Shown piece after piece: positions 10,601 to 22,480 of a stretch of 64,000 nucleotides of DNA. Below the pieces are notes generated by a model. The model had not been told where the DNA came from. It searched no databases and saw only the letters and a program-made list of their open reading frames with translations. The DNA comes from Scleroderma bovista. Its lineage: Eukaryota; Basidiomycota; Agaricomycetes; Boletales; Sclerodermataceae. The stretch's first letter is position 1. Each line of letters starts with the position of its first letter. Position numbers and translations under genes: made by a program. The stretch is from NCBI GenBank assembly GCA_037178675.1, contig JAYMGJ010000719.1:1-64000 (forward strand), given 5' to 3'.

Positions 10601-11202
10601 TTTGGTCGTCAAGAGGCAGAGTTGGACTACCACAGGGTGGTGTGAAATCCTCGTTACCTGATGGCAGGGGTGCATAGTCATCACCTTTATCTACACACCA
10701 AGGGTAATGATCAATATAACTATGGCTAGTACGTACCTTGGTTACCAGACCCATCATGTTCACCAAAGTTGCGATCATCATCATGATCATCCCAATGGCC
10801 ACCTCCATCTCCTGGACCCACATCATGTGTTGCAGGCCCATCTCCCTCAAGGCATGCATTTTGATACTCCTTTTCTGAAGGAGTTTGAATGGGACCTGTA
10901 ACCCCACTGAGTTTGCATACCTGTAAAGATTCTGGCGACCCATGTGGACGTTTCGAATGCCCAGCTTCATCAATGTCTTCATCAGTTGATCTCTTGTGGG
11001 AAGAGGTGGTTGAAGTGCTGGCAGTAGCATCATTGATATATGCGCGAAACTCGTCAGATCGCCCGGCCAGTCGTATTGACTCTATCTCGTCGTCTGCAGC
11101 TTCACACAGATGGCAGCACCATGTATTGGGTGAATTTAGCTTGCGTCGTATACCCTTGCAGTATTTGTGGCAAACACACCACAGTTCTTGGGCTGGGGGC
11201 AT
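7699..11202 (-). pseudogene. Tnp2-like (CACTA/CMC-type) transposase, decayed
   Basis: The start is ATG 11,202. Exon 1 runs to 10,737 and holds a Cys-rich N-terminus (CVCHKYCKG, later CCHLC), as in basidiomycete transposases of this group. A 46-nt intron (10,691-10,736) leads to an acidic, Pro-rich exon. A frameshift near 10,195 separates it from the long core frame 10,225-8,219. The core has the paired-Cys block SCAACVEP..CPEC and the stretch DGVQLYKSKESDCWIYIW..PGAIIPGPKKHKN, which I associate with Tnp2/CMC transposases, then CPLKGCHKPGGSHYYP. The donor GTAAGT after Asn-Val-Lys (near 8,235) joins a C-terminal exon with DDVALVTLYS and ERYFLVEK, interrupted by a TGA near 8,140 where CGA would fit. 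It has at least one frameshift and one stop. Terminal inverted repeats were not found. It is convergent with the gene ending at 7,585. Confidence 0.7.
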
Positions 11203-11499
11203 GCCTGTAACTGTTACAAGGAAGCTGGTAGGAGTAGAGCTTACCGCTGTGTACTAGTACCGTGCCAATAACTCAGTGAACTCGATGCATGCATGGGTTG
11301 CATTGCATAGGGTACAATGAATGAACAGATTGCATTCAAGTGAAGGATGTCAATGCATTCAACAGATGGAATTAACATGATGGATTGATATGAATCCTAT
11401 GCCAGCATAGTGGCACTACAAGTCACATTGTCACGCATACCAATACATACAAATCATAGGTACTACATATAATTACCTAGCTACACATATAGCGATTTC
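11203..11499. other. Spacer upstream of transposase
   Basis: No gene. An acceptor-like 'gttacag' lies just before the transposase ATG, so a further 5' exon is possible. The string CACTACAAG at about 11,421-11,429 resembles a CACTA end, but no partner was found on the other side. Confidence 0.3.
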
Positions 11500-12060
11500 T
11501 CACTGGGGCTGGGTGTTCATATCCTCAGCAATGAAGGCAGACTTGAGGGTCTCCTTGTACATAGAGGCCAGTAGAAGCAGAGAGGAGGTGAAATGGGAGT
11601 ACTCCTGAGATAAGGAGCACACCAGAGTAATATAGACAAGCTTATTGTTGAGGTTATCAATGGTAAAGGGGTTGAAGGCATCAGATGGATGCAGCTCCTT
11701 AATCTTAAGCATGGCCTGGTCAACTCTAGCAGTAAGAGCAGACAGAGACTCGTCCTTTTGCTTCCTGATGCCAAAGAACTCATCATAGGCAGCAAAGCGT
11801 GCTCCAAGCTTCCTTTGGAGGTATATAGATGTGAGGGCCTTCCAGGCAGCAACAGGATTGTTCTGGGTGGATCTAATATGGACCCTCTAGTCAGCCTCAA
11901 TGTTCAACATGATTTCACCTGCAGCCTTGTCCACTTTAGCATCCCATTTATTGTGAGCTCCATCGGTATTGTCACCAGGGTGAGTCTCCTTGGCATCCAC
12001 CAGCATTCGGAGGCATTTCATCAGCAAGGTGACAATTGGTCTTAACTCTCTTACAGCATC
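11500..12060 (-). pseudogene. Copia gag fragment (family 3)
   Basis: Reverse-strand frames give a UBN2-like copia gag: a QNNPVAAWKALTSIYLQRKLGARFAAYDEFF block, then KDESLSALTARVDQAMLKIKELHPSDAF and LVYITLVCSLSQEYSHFTSSLL. This parallels the gag at 25,432-27,073 (LTSLIARIEDSMSKIQQLRP; MVRSLGDDYSHFVSSLL). A TAG interrupts it near 11,890 and it lacks N-terminus, zinc knuckle and pol. At its upstream edge it passes into the minisatellite at 12,061, as the matching gag piece near 38,500 does. Confidence 0.6.
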
Positions 12061-12603
12061 TGGATTGTCTGGAATCAGACAGTTAAGATGGATAAGTCAG
12101 ATAAGTCAGTCAAGCCATTCCAGACCATCAGACCAGGGTGTCTGAAACCAGATGGCAAGACCACCAGACCAGTCAGACCAGCCAGACCAGCCAGTCTGTC
12201 AGACAATCAGACAGTCCAGACAACTCCGGACCAGTCAGACCACCCAGACAGTAAGTCAGTCAGACAGTTAAGACAATCCAGACCAGTCAGACCAGTCAGA
12301 CCACTCAGGCAGTAAGTCAGTCAGTCAGTTAAGACCATCCAGACCTGTCAGACCTGTCAGACCACCCAGACCATAAGCCAGGCAGCCAGTGAAGACCATT
12401 CAGACATGTCAGACATGTCAGACCACCCAGACCATAAGTCAGTCAGCCAGTGAAGACCATCCAGACCATCCAGACCACCCAGCCTAATCAGATCACCCAG
12501 ACTGTCAGACCTGTCAGATAGTAAGTTGGTCAGACAGTTAAGACAATCCAGACCAACCAGACCAGTCAGGCCTCCAGACAAGTCACATCAGTAAGACTGG
12601 CCA
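12061..12603. repeat. CAGACCA/GTCAGACC minisatellite
   Basis: Tandem, irregular copies of roughly 10-13-bp words such as CCAGACCAGTCAGACC and AAGTCAGTCAGACAGTTAAG, with a higher-order unit of about 60 bp. The array continues on the far side of the inserted copia element at 27,472-27,600. The reverse-complement type occurs at 36,700-38,480. Open frames here are by-products of the repeat. Confidence 0.85.
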
Positions 12604-12608
12604 GAGTG

Positions 12609-12835
12609 TGTTAAGATAAACCACAAATGAGCACTCTGGTGCCCAGTGTCAGAGACTGAAGAGAAGAGACTCTGGGCATGAAAATTTCAACTATACAAAC
12701 AAAGCAAACAAAGAGAAACAAAGGAAAACATAAGCCACTAATCATGTGATGATCCATGAAAAGAAGGAGCTGAAGTAATCACCCAAAAAGGCATCCATAA
12801 GCACAATAAGAGTGCACAAACACTCAATACCAACA
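12609..12835 (-). repeat. 3' LTR of copia family 1
   Basis: On the reverse strand it starts TGTTGGTATTGAG and ends ATCTTAACA. The upstream purine tract AGGGGGGAG (complement of 12,836-12,844) marks this as the 3' LTR. Confidence 0.92.
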
Positions 12836-12866
12836 CTCCCCCCTGATTGTGCATCTCTGCAAATCA

Positions 12867-15265
12867 TCAACTCCCCCCAGATCCACCAAGTCCCAGCATC
12901 TGACAAAACTCCCCCACCTTGGGTGTAGTCAATGGTTTGGTGAGTAGATCAGCAGCCTGTTGAGTGGTAGGGACGAAGGAAGGTGTGATAGCCTGTTCCT
13001 GGACCGCATGTCGAAGCCAGTAGTAGCAGAGATCCAGCTGTTTCATCCTGCCATGGTGTTCTGGATTCTTGGCCACAGAAATCGCAGATTGGTTGTCAAT
13101 GAGCAGAGAGGAGGGACCAGGAAGGGGAATACCAAGCTCATGCATCAGATTGCGCATCCATTTGATCTCCTTGCCTGCTTGGACAGCTGCCATGTACTCA
13201 GCTTCAGTAGTAGATAGAGCAACAACATTTTGCAACTTAGAAGACCAGAAAACCGTACCAGTACCCATCTTGACCACATATCCACCAGTAGAGCGACCAG
13301 TATCCTTGCATCAGAGAACGTGATAAAGATCTCAGGTTGCAAGGGATCAGGGGAGTAGGTGATAGAGTAGTCAAGGGTACCCTTAATGTAGTGCAGAAGG
13401 TGTTTGACAGCGAGCCAGTGGGTCCAGCCTAGATTGGAGTTGAATCTGGCCAATACTCCGACAGAATATGCGATATCTGGATGAGTAGTGGTAGCAAGAT
13501 ACATCAGAGCACCAACAGCAGAGAGATAAGGAGTCTGACACATAGTTGCAGCTTCCTGAGCATTCTGGGGGCTCTGAGTGCAAGACAGACAAAGGCCAGG
13601 TTCCATTGGAGTGAAGATGGGTTTCCAGTCAGCCATACCAAACCTGTCAAGGACATCAAGGCAATACTGCCTTTGGGAGAGTGAGATAGAGCACTTGGCA
13701 CGATCCCTGTCGATTTTGATGCCTAGAAGCTGAGTAGTAGGCCCCAGATCGCGGATTTTGAAGTGCTGGCTCAGTTGGGCGATGAACGACTGGATGGCAG
13801 GTTCAGATTTCGAGGCTAGAGTCATATCATCGACAAAGACAGGGAGAATGATAGTTACACCATCCTTGGAGTAGATATAGATGCTGGCATTGGAGTAGGT
13901 CTGTCTGAAGTCAAGGGACTCGAGTACAGAGCGCATCTTCTTGTTCCAGCGGTTTCCGCCCTGTTTCCTGCCATAAATAGCCTTCTGAAGCAGACACACC
14001 TTGGCCTTGGGATCTCCCTCCACAAATCCTTCAGGTTGCGCCATATAGACCTCACAGTCCATTTCCCCATTGAGGTAGGCATGAGAGACGTCGAGGGAGT
14101 GCAGGTGGAGGTCCTGGAGTGCAGCAAGCGCAAGGATAACCTGGATGGAGGAAAGGCGAACAGTAGGAGCGAAGACTTCAAGGTAATCGAATCCAGGATG
14201 CTGGTTGTAGCCCTTGGCCACCAATCGAGCCTTGTAGCGGTCTACAGAGCCATCTGCGTTGCGCTTCACCTTAAATACCCACTTTGAACCAATGACCTTA
14301 CTCCCAGCAGGTCTAGGAACAAGGGTCCAAGTACCATTGGACTGGTGAGCAGCCAGCTCCTCCAAAGCAGCCTGTCTTCACTTTTCTGCATCAGGACGAG
14401 TTAGAGCCTCTGCAAATGTGAGTGGCTCATCTGGAAGGGATGCAGACATTGCCAACTCATCATCACTGTCCTCCATCTCATCAGGTTCATCGAGCTGCGC
14501 AGGGGAGAGCATCCACCACTCCCTAGGCTTCTGTCTGTTGCGCATAGGCAGTCTGGCACTGATTCTGATGGGACTAGGAGGTCTGGGACGTGGTTCTGGG
14601 GATGGAGTGCGCACAGGAGGCGCAGGAGGTTCATCTGGAATAGCAGGAGGTTCTGGATTAGCAGGTAAAGGTATAGGCTCCCCCCCATGATCCAGTACCT
14701 CATTGCATTCGCTGTCAGAGTCCAGAGTCGCACCAGGGTTGTAGTATTCAACAGGGGGCGCAGGTGGGACGAGAGCAGGAGCAGTAGGGGGAGGCTGGGA
14801 GGGTGAGGGCGATCTTTTGGACATAGGGAAGTACCTTTCATCAAAATCAGCCCTTTCAGAGATTAGAGTGCGCTTGGAGGTAGGATTATAGAACTTCCAG
14901 CCTTTGTAACCCTCAGGATAGCCTAGAAACACGCACTTCTCCATGTGAGACTCCAGAGGTCGCCTCTTGTCCTTCTGCACATGCACATAGGCAGTACAGC
15001 CCCAAACTCAAAGGTGGGAGACATCAGGCTTGCACCCATGCCACAGTTCATAGGGAGTAGCATCCTTGATTGCCTCAGTAGGACACCTGTTCCAAACATG
15101 GACTAGAGAGGCAAGGCAGCTGCCCCAGAAACCTTTGGCAAGGCCAGATTCATCCAACATTGCAGTCATCCGTTCAGATAAAACCCTATTAGCATGCTCT
15201 GCAACTCCATTCTGCTGGGGTCGATTCCTGACAGTATGCTGGCGAAGAATGCCGCATTGGGTGGT
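12867..15265 (-). pseudogene. Copia pol 3' part: integrase end, RT, RNase H
   Basis: From 15,265 down: the integrase C-terminal half (RPQQNGVAEHANRVLS, LAKGFWGSCLASLVHVWNR) with a TGA near 15,008 where CGA would keep His-Leu-Arg-Val-Trp-Gly-Cys. A Pro-rich spacer follows, then a stop at about 14,375. The reverse transcriptase starts with KVIGSKWVFKVKRNADGSVD and has NGEMDCEVYMAQPEGFV and the catalytic FVDDM. A frameshift near 13,315 lies before RNase H (VALSTTEAEYMAAVQAGKE, then SLLIDNQSAI and HHGRMKQLDL). The frame ends at 12,867. It is the downstream half of the gene interrupted at 15,273. Confidence 0.92.
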
Positions 15266-15272
15266 AAAATTG

Positions 15273-17236
15273 CAGGTAGTTCAGTCACAAACCCTCGCAA
15301 AAGTGGGTCATCGGACATGTACATTTGCCTGTAAAGGTGGGACTAGCCGACGCCAGCCGATGCTCGCAGAACTGGGCCAGGCCAATGTTTTCTATTATTG
15401 CAAATCTAGTACAGGCCTGAGGGACATTAATCACTGCAAAACTGGGATGGGCTGATGTTTGATAAAAATTGCAGAACTGGGACTGGTGGGAGCATTGTAA
15501 AACTAGGTCAGGCCTGTTGAACAAAAAAATTGACAAGTGTTGCAAAGCTGGGACTGGCCGATGTTGTAGATACATTGCAAAACTGGGTCAGGCCTGTTGA
15601 GAAAAAAGTTGTCAATTACTGCAAAACTGGGTCAGGCTGACATGGCAGAATGGGGTCAGGCCTTTTGAGGAAAAAATTGTCAAGCATTGCAAAACTGGGT
15701 CAGGCTGACATTGTATATACATTGCAGAACTGGATCAGGCCTGTTGAGAAAAAAAGTTGTCAAGCATTGCAAAACTGGGTCAGGCTGACATTGCAGAACT
15801 GGGTCAGGCCTGTTGAGGAAAAAGTTGTCAAGCATTGCAAAACTGGGCCAGGCTGACATTGCAGAACTGGGTCAGGCCTGTTGAGAAACAAAGTTGTCAA
15901 GTACTGCAAAACTGGGTCAGGCCTGTTGAGCAAAAAAGTTGTCAACCATTGCAAAACTGGGTCAGACCCAAAATTGATACACATTGCAGAATTAAATTAC
16001 TGTGCTGACTACCAAAAATGTGGACCATTGATTAGGCAATATTGTGTACTGTTGGTGTGATAGTGTTGACTACCAAAGATGTGCAGCTTGGATTATCTAA
16101 TGTTGTGTTCTATTGGTGTGGTAGTGCTGATTACCAAAAATGCGGACTATTGATTGGCCAATGTTGTGTAGTGTTGTTGTTGTAGTGTACTACCAAAAAT
16201 GTGTAGTATTGATTACCTAATGTTGGGTACTCTTGGTGTGGTAGTGCTGATTACCAAAAATGCGGACTATTGATCAACCAATATTGTGTGGTGTTGTTGT
16301 AGTGTACTACCAAAAAAAGTGTAGTACTGATTACCTAATGTTGTGTAGTATTGATGTGATAGTGTTCATTACCAAAAATGCGGACTGTTGATTAGCCAAT
16401 ATTGTGTAGTGTTGTTGTTGTAGTGTACTACCAAAGATGTGTAGTATTGATTATCTAATGTTTTGTACTGTTGGTGTGGTAGTGTTGATTACCAAAAATG
16501 TGTAGCTTGGATTACCTAATGTTGTGTACTGTTGGTGTGGTAGTGTTGATTACCAAAAATGCGAACCATTAGCCAATGTTGTGCAGTGTTGTTGTTGTAG
16601 TGTTGATTACCAAAAATGTGTAGCTTGGATTACCTAATGTTGTGTACTGTTGGTGTGGTAGTGCTGATTACCAAAAATGCGAACCATTAGCCAATATTGT
16701 GTAGTGTTGTTGTTGTAGTGTACTACCAGAAATGTGTAGTATTAATTACCTAATGTTGTGTACTATTGATGTGGTAGTGTTGATTACCAAAAATGCGAAC
16801 TATTGATCAACCAATGTTGTGTAGTGTCATTGTTGTAGTGTTGATTACCAAAAATGTGTAGCTTGGATTACCTAATGTTGTGTACTGTTGGTGTGGTAGT
16901 GTTGATTACCAAAAATGCGGACTATTGATTAGTCAATATTGTGTAGTGTTGATTACCAAAAATGTGTAGTTTGGATTACCTAATGTTGTGTACTGTTGGT
17001 GTGGTAGTACTGATTATCAAAAATGCGGACTATTGATTAGTTGTTGTAGTGTACTAACAAAAATGTGTAGTATTGATTATCTAATGTTGTGTACTGTTGG
17101 TGTAGTAGTACTGATCATCAAAAATGCGGACTATTGATTAGTTGTTGTAGTGTACTACCAAAAATGTGTAGTTTGGATGACCTAATGTTGTGTACTGTTG
17201 GTGTGGTAGTGTTGATTATCAAAAGTGCGGACTATT
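15273..17236. repeat. Left inverted arm: two tandem repeat types
   Basis: The outer ~180 bp is unique and mirrored at 24,350-24,534. From about 15,430 to 15,980 run tandem units built on 'aactgggtcaggcctgttgag' with 'aaaaagttgtcaa', about 45-70 bp each. From about 15,985 to 17,236 run composite units of about 120 bp made of two related halves, with marker words 'aaaaatgcggactattgatt' and 'accaaaaatgtgtag'. The array resumes at 20,992 after the Harbinger insertion. Confidence 0.85.
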
Positions 17237-17386
17237 AGTGGTGCTCAGCGGCACTCTGCTGGCGCTATGCAATGGCTATGCAGCCAGGTTGGGCTGCCAT
17301 CTGAGTTTGAAAAATACATGCCTCCACTACGACTGTCCCAACGTTGTTCTGCACGCCTCAAGGAGCGTGCAGGACAGACTCTCACC

Positions 17387-19041
17387 ATGGCTAGCAGCAA
17401 CACCAGCTCAAAGGCCCACAAAAACCCAGGAGGTCAGCCCGTCAAACCTCGGGCGAGAGGTTCTGCAAGAGGTCATGGGAGGGGAAGGGCCCTCGCTGTT
17501 CCCCAGCCTACTCAATCTCAGCCTCCCCAACAGCACGTTGAACCCCCCACCGAGGATTCCCAATCAAGCAGCACTGGAAATGTCAACTGGGACAACAATC
17601 CAACCCTCACGACTAGTCTTATCCAGTGGCTCCTCACTCATCCTGCTGATCGACACATCCTCTTCCATGATTGCGCTTCCACCCACACCCCAGTATCTGG
17701 TGATAGGGCTTCCGGGAAAAACAAAAAAGAAGTCCAAGCTGTCATCGCAAGACACTTGTTCGAGAAGGATCCCAATTATGGATCAGCATATACCTCGGAC
17801 CCAGGGAGATTTAGTACTTCGTTGAACAATCGGTTATCAACGTAAGTTAAGTCCATATCATTTGTACGTTAGTACCCTCTACTGATTGACCGTTTCCCCC
17901 CCAGGTTAAAAAGGTTATATCGCAATCAGCGTACGCGCTTAACGAGCACTGGACAGGGTGTAGTCCCGGGGACTGCTCATCCAAATCTCTTAGGTGTGTT
18001 TAATCTATGATGCAATTCCATCACTAATATCGCCTTCTGCAAGCTGAGATCCGTACAAAATATCCTTTCTATGACGATCTCGACACGATATGGCGGGGAA
18101 TCCCATCTTTCGATCCCGATCTCATATCCTCTGACCTTAATGCAAACAACACTGAAAGCCTCCTAGATGCAATACAGAACAGAACGGGGGCAGATGCGGA
18201 TGCGGATCCCCCCAAAGACAATGACTCCAACCCTACCTACGATGGACTAGCTGGAGATGGCACATTTCCAGGCGATGATACTGGAGAAAGGCAGTTGGAT
18301 GAAGATGAGGCGATGAGGGAGATTGATGACCAAATTGCAGCCCTGGATCAGGGAGATGTGGGTATGGATGCGGAGGAGATGGATTTTGGAGGAGGTGCAG
18401 ATGAGATGGATGACTCTGGACCACTTGGGCCAATTCCAGCGGTGAGTATTATTATTATCATCATACTCTGAATAATTCTAATTGTGTGTCATTGAAAAAA
18501 GCCTCCCCCCTCCGCGATGCCCACCTCAGGCAAGAAGCCACTTACCCCGAGGCCAAAGACACCATCATGGGATGGACGCTCTGCGTTCAGGCATACACCA
18601 TATCCTCCCCCCAGCTCCGCCCGTTCGTCTACTAGTTCACCTTCCATGGCCTCCACTGGCAAAGCTCCAAGCAGCTCAGCAACAAGGCGAGCGGGGTCCT
18701 CATCTGCCAGCGGCAGTAAATACGAGTGTAGACTCAATGAGCTGGAGGAGGGGACTTTGCAAGTTGGTGATGCTGACTATAACCGAACTCGTCGTATGCT
18801 TGCGAAGTACAACTTTGCCGTCAGGGACAAGGAACTTGCCATGCAGCGGGAGGAACAGGCATCAAAATATGCCAATGCTGAGACTGAGTTTCGGCGTCAA
18901 GTTGATCTGAAGAAGCTCAACATTGAACTGAGACAAGCGGAAGAAAATGCCGTATCTAAGCAGGTTCAGCTGCTGCAGCTGCAGATCGAGTTGGCAAAAT
19001 TGAAATCCACAGGTGCCGAAGACTCGGAGATGAACTCTTAG
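17387..19041 (+). CDS. Harbinger accessory DNA-binding-like protein (493 aa)
   Basis: The start is ATG 17,387 in a good context (CACCATGG). Exons 17387-17841, 17905-17993, 18044-18441 and 18502-19041 join in frame to 1,482 nt. Introns are 50-63 nt; the third acceptor is AAG. N-terminal ~60 residues are Gly/Arg/Pro/Gln-rich. Residues ~70-200 hold the Trp-containing helical region expected of the Myb/SANT-like partner: WDNNPTLTTSLIQWLL, then SGKNKKEVQAVIARHLF, LNNRL and KYPFYDDLDTIW. An acidic region (~200-310) and a Ser/Pro linker precede a C-terminal coiled coil (~390-480). In PIF/Harbinger elements such a protein binds the transposon ends and helps bring the transposase into the nucleus; that role is inferred from family knowledge. 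No stop or frameshift was found. Confidence 0.8.
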
Positions 19042-19243
19042 GCATCACCTTCCATCCGTCATCGCTGCTCATCGCGTCCCCCTCGTATCAATCGTTCGTC
19101 CCCCGGCACATATACACACTCTAACATTGTCTTGTTGTCACAGTTACTTGTTGTCATCGCTATGAAGTTTTTGGACAATGGTTGTACGTGTCTGTATGTA
19201 TACTAGTCTGACTGTTGTCTCGAATTGATGTGTATTTTGAACT

Positions 19244-20770
19244 TCAAGCTAGTAAACCAAGATGTTGAAACAACCTTGTCATCAACTCTGTACGGAACTG
19301 CTGTCCTGGCGTTCCAGCAGGGTCATCAACCACTACTGGCTGGGTGCGGTGGTTTGCCTCCCGGCCTTCCCTTCTTGCCCATGCAACCGACGACTCGATT
19401 CCTAACACCCTTTCAAACGAAACAATCATGTTGTGAAGGATGATACAACACTGTACCCAGTGTACCGCAATCCGAATGTCTTTTTTCGTTCTAACTTGCA
19501 GTCGAAGTTCTCGGAGTGATTGAAAGCGACCCTTCAAAGCGGCAAATGCATGCTCAACGCGGACCCGAACCTACATGATGAGTTCTTGCCTATCTGAAAT
19601 TATAATGCTACTTACTTTTGACAGATATTTGTTGTATAAATTTCTAGTTCTCGACAACCCCCCACCAGTGGCCTTAAATGGTACAACGCACCAAGTCTGC
19701 GTTGGATACGCGCTGTCCACCCAGATCCAATGATCTTCCGGGATCGCTTGATCAGGATTCTTTGCCATCCGCGTACCCTGGAATGCGTAGGCATCATGAA
19801 CACTCCCTGGGTGTCCCAATCCATAGTCAATGATACGGAGATCGTGTGGCATGACAACAAGCTGAATGAAGTTTAGTCAGTGGGCTCTTTGTAGTGTGGC
19901 ACGTCTACACACCTGGCAATTAAGTGAGTAGCACGACTTTCTGTCATAAAATGTTTCACCATAGATACCCGGTTTCTCGAACAGGTTTATGGTTGACCCA
20001 TCCGTGACAAATACTCCATTTCTCCAGCCTGGGCAGCTACAATCCTCTACCCACTGTCGTGCCATCTCCACTTCCTCGGAGTTCACATCAGGAACGGCAA
20101 GAAACAAATCATGCTGGTCTAGCACGGTGACCATTACGCGGTGAGTGCAGTTTACTACAGAACCCACACTGACTCCGGCCCACTGGGCCACATCTTCGGG
20201 AGATATGGCATTGCCATAGTGGCCAGCACGGTTTAGAAAGATTGCGAGTTGGATCGCCACAGGTAATTGAGGTTGGTTTCCGCGTGAAAGAAAAATTGGA
20301 TGGCCGCTAATCTGATCCAGGATGCAGTCAAACACCTCAGGATCAACGCGCAACTTCTTGCAGAACAGATGGGGCCGGAAGTCGGCAAAATGCTCAAGGA
20401 GTGGCAACTGCGATGCTCGCATCATGGGGACTGGTATACGCTGGAGTACGCGCACCTTCAGTACCTCATCACGGAGTGCGCTGATTGCACCCAATAAATG
20501 GCAGTACCGAGCATCTTCTAGCACAATGGAATCTTTACTTGAATCAGGGTCATCGTCATCGCTCAGGAATGACATGATCAGGGAGATCGGAGTGATTGGG
20601 GAGGGACAGGGAATGATCACAGGTAGGTCGTCCTCTGATTCAGTCTCCTCTGTATCACTGACATCCTCTGGGTCGTAGTTTTTGATAGTTTCCAGGCGCC
20701 TTTCAGCCACTAACAGGGCAAACATGTTGATTCTCTCCAAGAAAACCTTCCGGGAAGACTGGCGAGGCAT
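19244..20770 (-). CDS. HARBI1-like DDE transposase (476 aa)
   Basis: The start is ATG 20,770. Exons 20770-19913, 19861-19616 and 19570-19244 join in frame to 1,431 nt; the introns are 51 and 45 nt. N-terminal ~110 residues are acidic and variable. Residues ~145-215 form a helix-turn-helix-like region (PVAIQLAIFLNRAGHYG, then WAGVSVGSVVNCTHRVM). The DDE core follows: first Asp in VFVTDGSTINLF, then the GHPGSVHDAYAF loop, second Asp in WIWVDSAYP, and Glu in RVRVEHAFAALKGRF. This matches the DDE_4/HARBI1 superfamily in order and spacing, and the length is usual. It is convergent with the accessory gene. With intact TIRs and TSD the element looks recently active. Confidence 0.92.
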
Positions 20771-20991
20771 GGTGCACAGTATGGTTGTAGGGGATCAAGA
20801 ATCAGATGTTATATTTCTTTTTTTACTTTCAATGTTGTACCAATCTAGACTTAGAATTTTTGTTGCGCTTTGGGCTTATTAATAAGCAGCGGCATGACAA
20901 ATTTCACATTCAGCACGCTGCAAACCAACTGCAAAATCATGGTGCATGGCCATTGCATAGCGCCAGCAGAGTGCCGCTGAGCACCACTATT

Positions 20992-21560
20992 GGTTAGTCA
21001 ATATTGTGTAGTGTTAATTACCAAAAATGTGTAGTTTGGATTACCTAATGTTGTGTATTGTTGGTGTGGTAGTGTTGATTATCAAAAATGCGGACTATTG
21101 ATTAGCCAATATTGTGTAGTTTGGATTACCTAATGTTGTGTACTGCTGGTGTAGTAGTGCTGATTATCAAAAATGCGGACCATTGATTAGCCAATATTGT
21201 GTAGTTTGGATTACCTAATGTTGTGTACTGCTGGTGTAGTAGTGCTGATTATCAAAAATGCGGACTATTGATTAGCCAATATTGTGTAGTGTTGTTGTTG
21301 TAGTGTACTACCAAAAATGTGTAGTATTGATTACCTAATGTTGGGTACTCTTGGTGTGGTAGTGCTGATTACCAAAAATGCGGACTATTGATTGGCCAAT
21401 GTTGTGTGGTGTTGTTGTAGTGTACTACCAAAAATGTGTAGTACTGATTACCTAATGTTGTGTAGTGTTGATGTGATAGTGTTCATTACCAAAAATGCGG
21501 ACTGTTGATTAGCCATTATTGTGTAGTATTGTTGTAGTGCACTACCCAAAATCTGTAGTG
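20992..21560. repeat. Left arm of foldback element, continued
   Basis: The ~120-bp composite repeat units continue in the same orientation and register after the Harbinger insertion, ending in 'actacccaaaatctgtagtg'. That word is mirrored near the inner edge of the right arm, around 22,660-22,690. Confidence 0.85.
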
Positions 21561-22480
21561 TTAATTACATACACTGCAGCTTTGCACCTGCAGTACTGAT
21601 ATGATGTAGCACATTTCCGCATTTTTCAAACCTTGAATGTTTTGTGCCTCTAAGCATGTCAGCAACAGCTGAGTATAAGCATTATGTGATATTAGTAGGC
21701 TGTTGGTAGCATTTCTAGGTCAGTAGATGTTATGTGTTGTGTGATATGTAATGTTTTTGCATATCTCCGCATTTTGTGGGGTATTTTCCCACGCCTTCTG
21801 TATGTTATTGTGCCCTTCCCTCCCCCACATCAAGTGGTATTGACTTGAGTAAATTGTATCCACTACTGTATGGTATCCCCCAGCTTTTGAGATAGTCATA
21901 TTGTGCATACCTGATCTGGAGGATCATACAGCACCTATTGTTATGAAAGTGCTGTTTTCTATGCTGCTCCTCTTGGAGTGGTCAGCTGCTCACTAGATTG
22001 TATTGGGACTTTGGTATAGCATAGTAATACCACTGGAGACCATCCAGTAGCCACCATACCTCCTAGTAATTGCCTGCCATGGTGATATGTTTGCAAAGGA
22101 AAAACATAAAACATCGCACCAGGACATGGATCCCATGCTGTGGACTGTAAATATGTTGTAGGTACATATATCCCCTGTATGGGGATGCATTCTTTAAGTT
22201 GATATGTTGAATGTATAAAAAATGCGAACATTTTTGGTGTTTTTAAGCCTGCACTACTCTCTGGGGATACAGAGCCCCTTGCACATTTAGATGAGGGTCC
22301 AATGGTGATCCTATAGGGTAATATGGGATACAGAATCATTTTTACAGTACATTTGGACCAAGGATGAAGCACAGAAGGGGAAGAAAAGACCAGAACAAAG
22401 GTGGGAATATTTGAAGTCAACTATTGACCAAATATGGTAATGTTTTGGGAGTAGTGGCGGTTGGAGAGCTTATGTAATCA
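21561..22480. other. Central core of the foldback element
   Basis: About 0.9 kb of unique DNA between the two repeat arms. A reverse-strand open frame of 153 codons (21,959-22,420) shows no recognisable domain and may be chance. No transposase motif was seen. Confidence 0.5.

Larger units (their letters stand above)
17237..20988. mobile_element. Intact PIF/Harbinger DNA transposon
   Basis: It is 3,752 bp long. The left end AGTGGTGCTCAGCGGCACTC is the exact inverse of the right end, and the inverted repeats extend about 45 bp with a single mismatch. A 3-bp ATT duplication (17,234-17,236 and 20,989-20,991) flanks it. Joining the flanks rebuilds one unit of the surrounding satellite ('gcggactattggttagtcaa'), which proves the boundaries. 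It carries the two genes expected for the superfamily: a DDE transposase (reverse strand) and a Myb/SANT-like partner (forward strand), convergent, with about 200 bp between their stops. Both are open after splicing. Confidence 0.93.

Noticed and set aside
10889..10925. 25-nt intron GTATGC..TTACAG in the transposase N-part
   Set aside because: Too short for splicing, and the frame stays open through it.
11380..11430. CACTA terminal inverted repeat for the Tnp2-type element
   Set aside because: The CACTACAAG word is in the orientation of a left end and no inverted partner was found near 3.0-3.9 kb or 7.5-7.7 kb.
12088..12581. Open frames on both strands
   Set aside because: Produced by the 10-13-bp minisatellite; Ser/Asp/Gln repeats with no other coding signal. 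The same holds for frames at 36,991-37,840.
15430..17236. CRISPR-like or centromere satellite array
   Set aside because: No spacers between units; the array is mirrored at 22.5-24.5 kb and bounded by transposon ends and a duplication.
17190..17825. Alternative forward frame overlapping the Harbinger accessory gene
   Set aside because: It begins outside the transposon in satellite DNA; the spliced frame from 17,387 joins four exons cleanly.
21959..22420. Transposase of the foldback element
   Set aside because: A 153-codon frame without any DDE, zinc or helix-turn-helix motif; likely chance.
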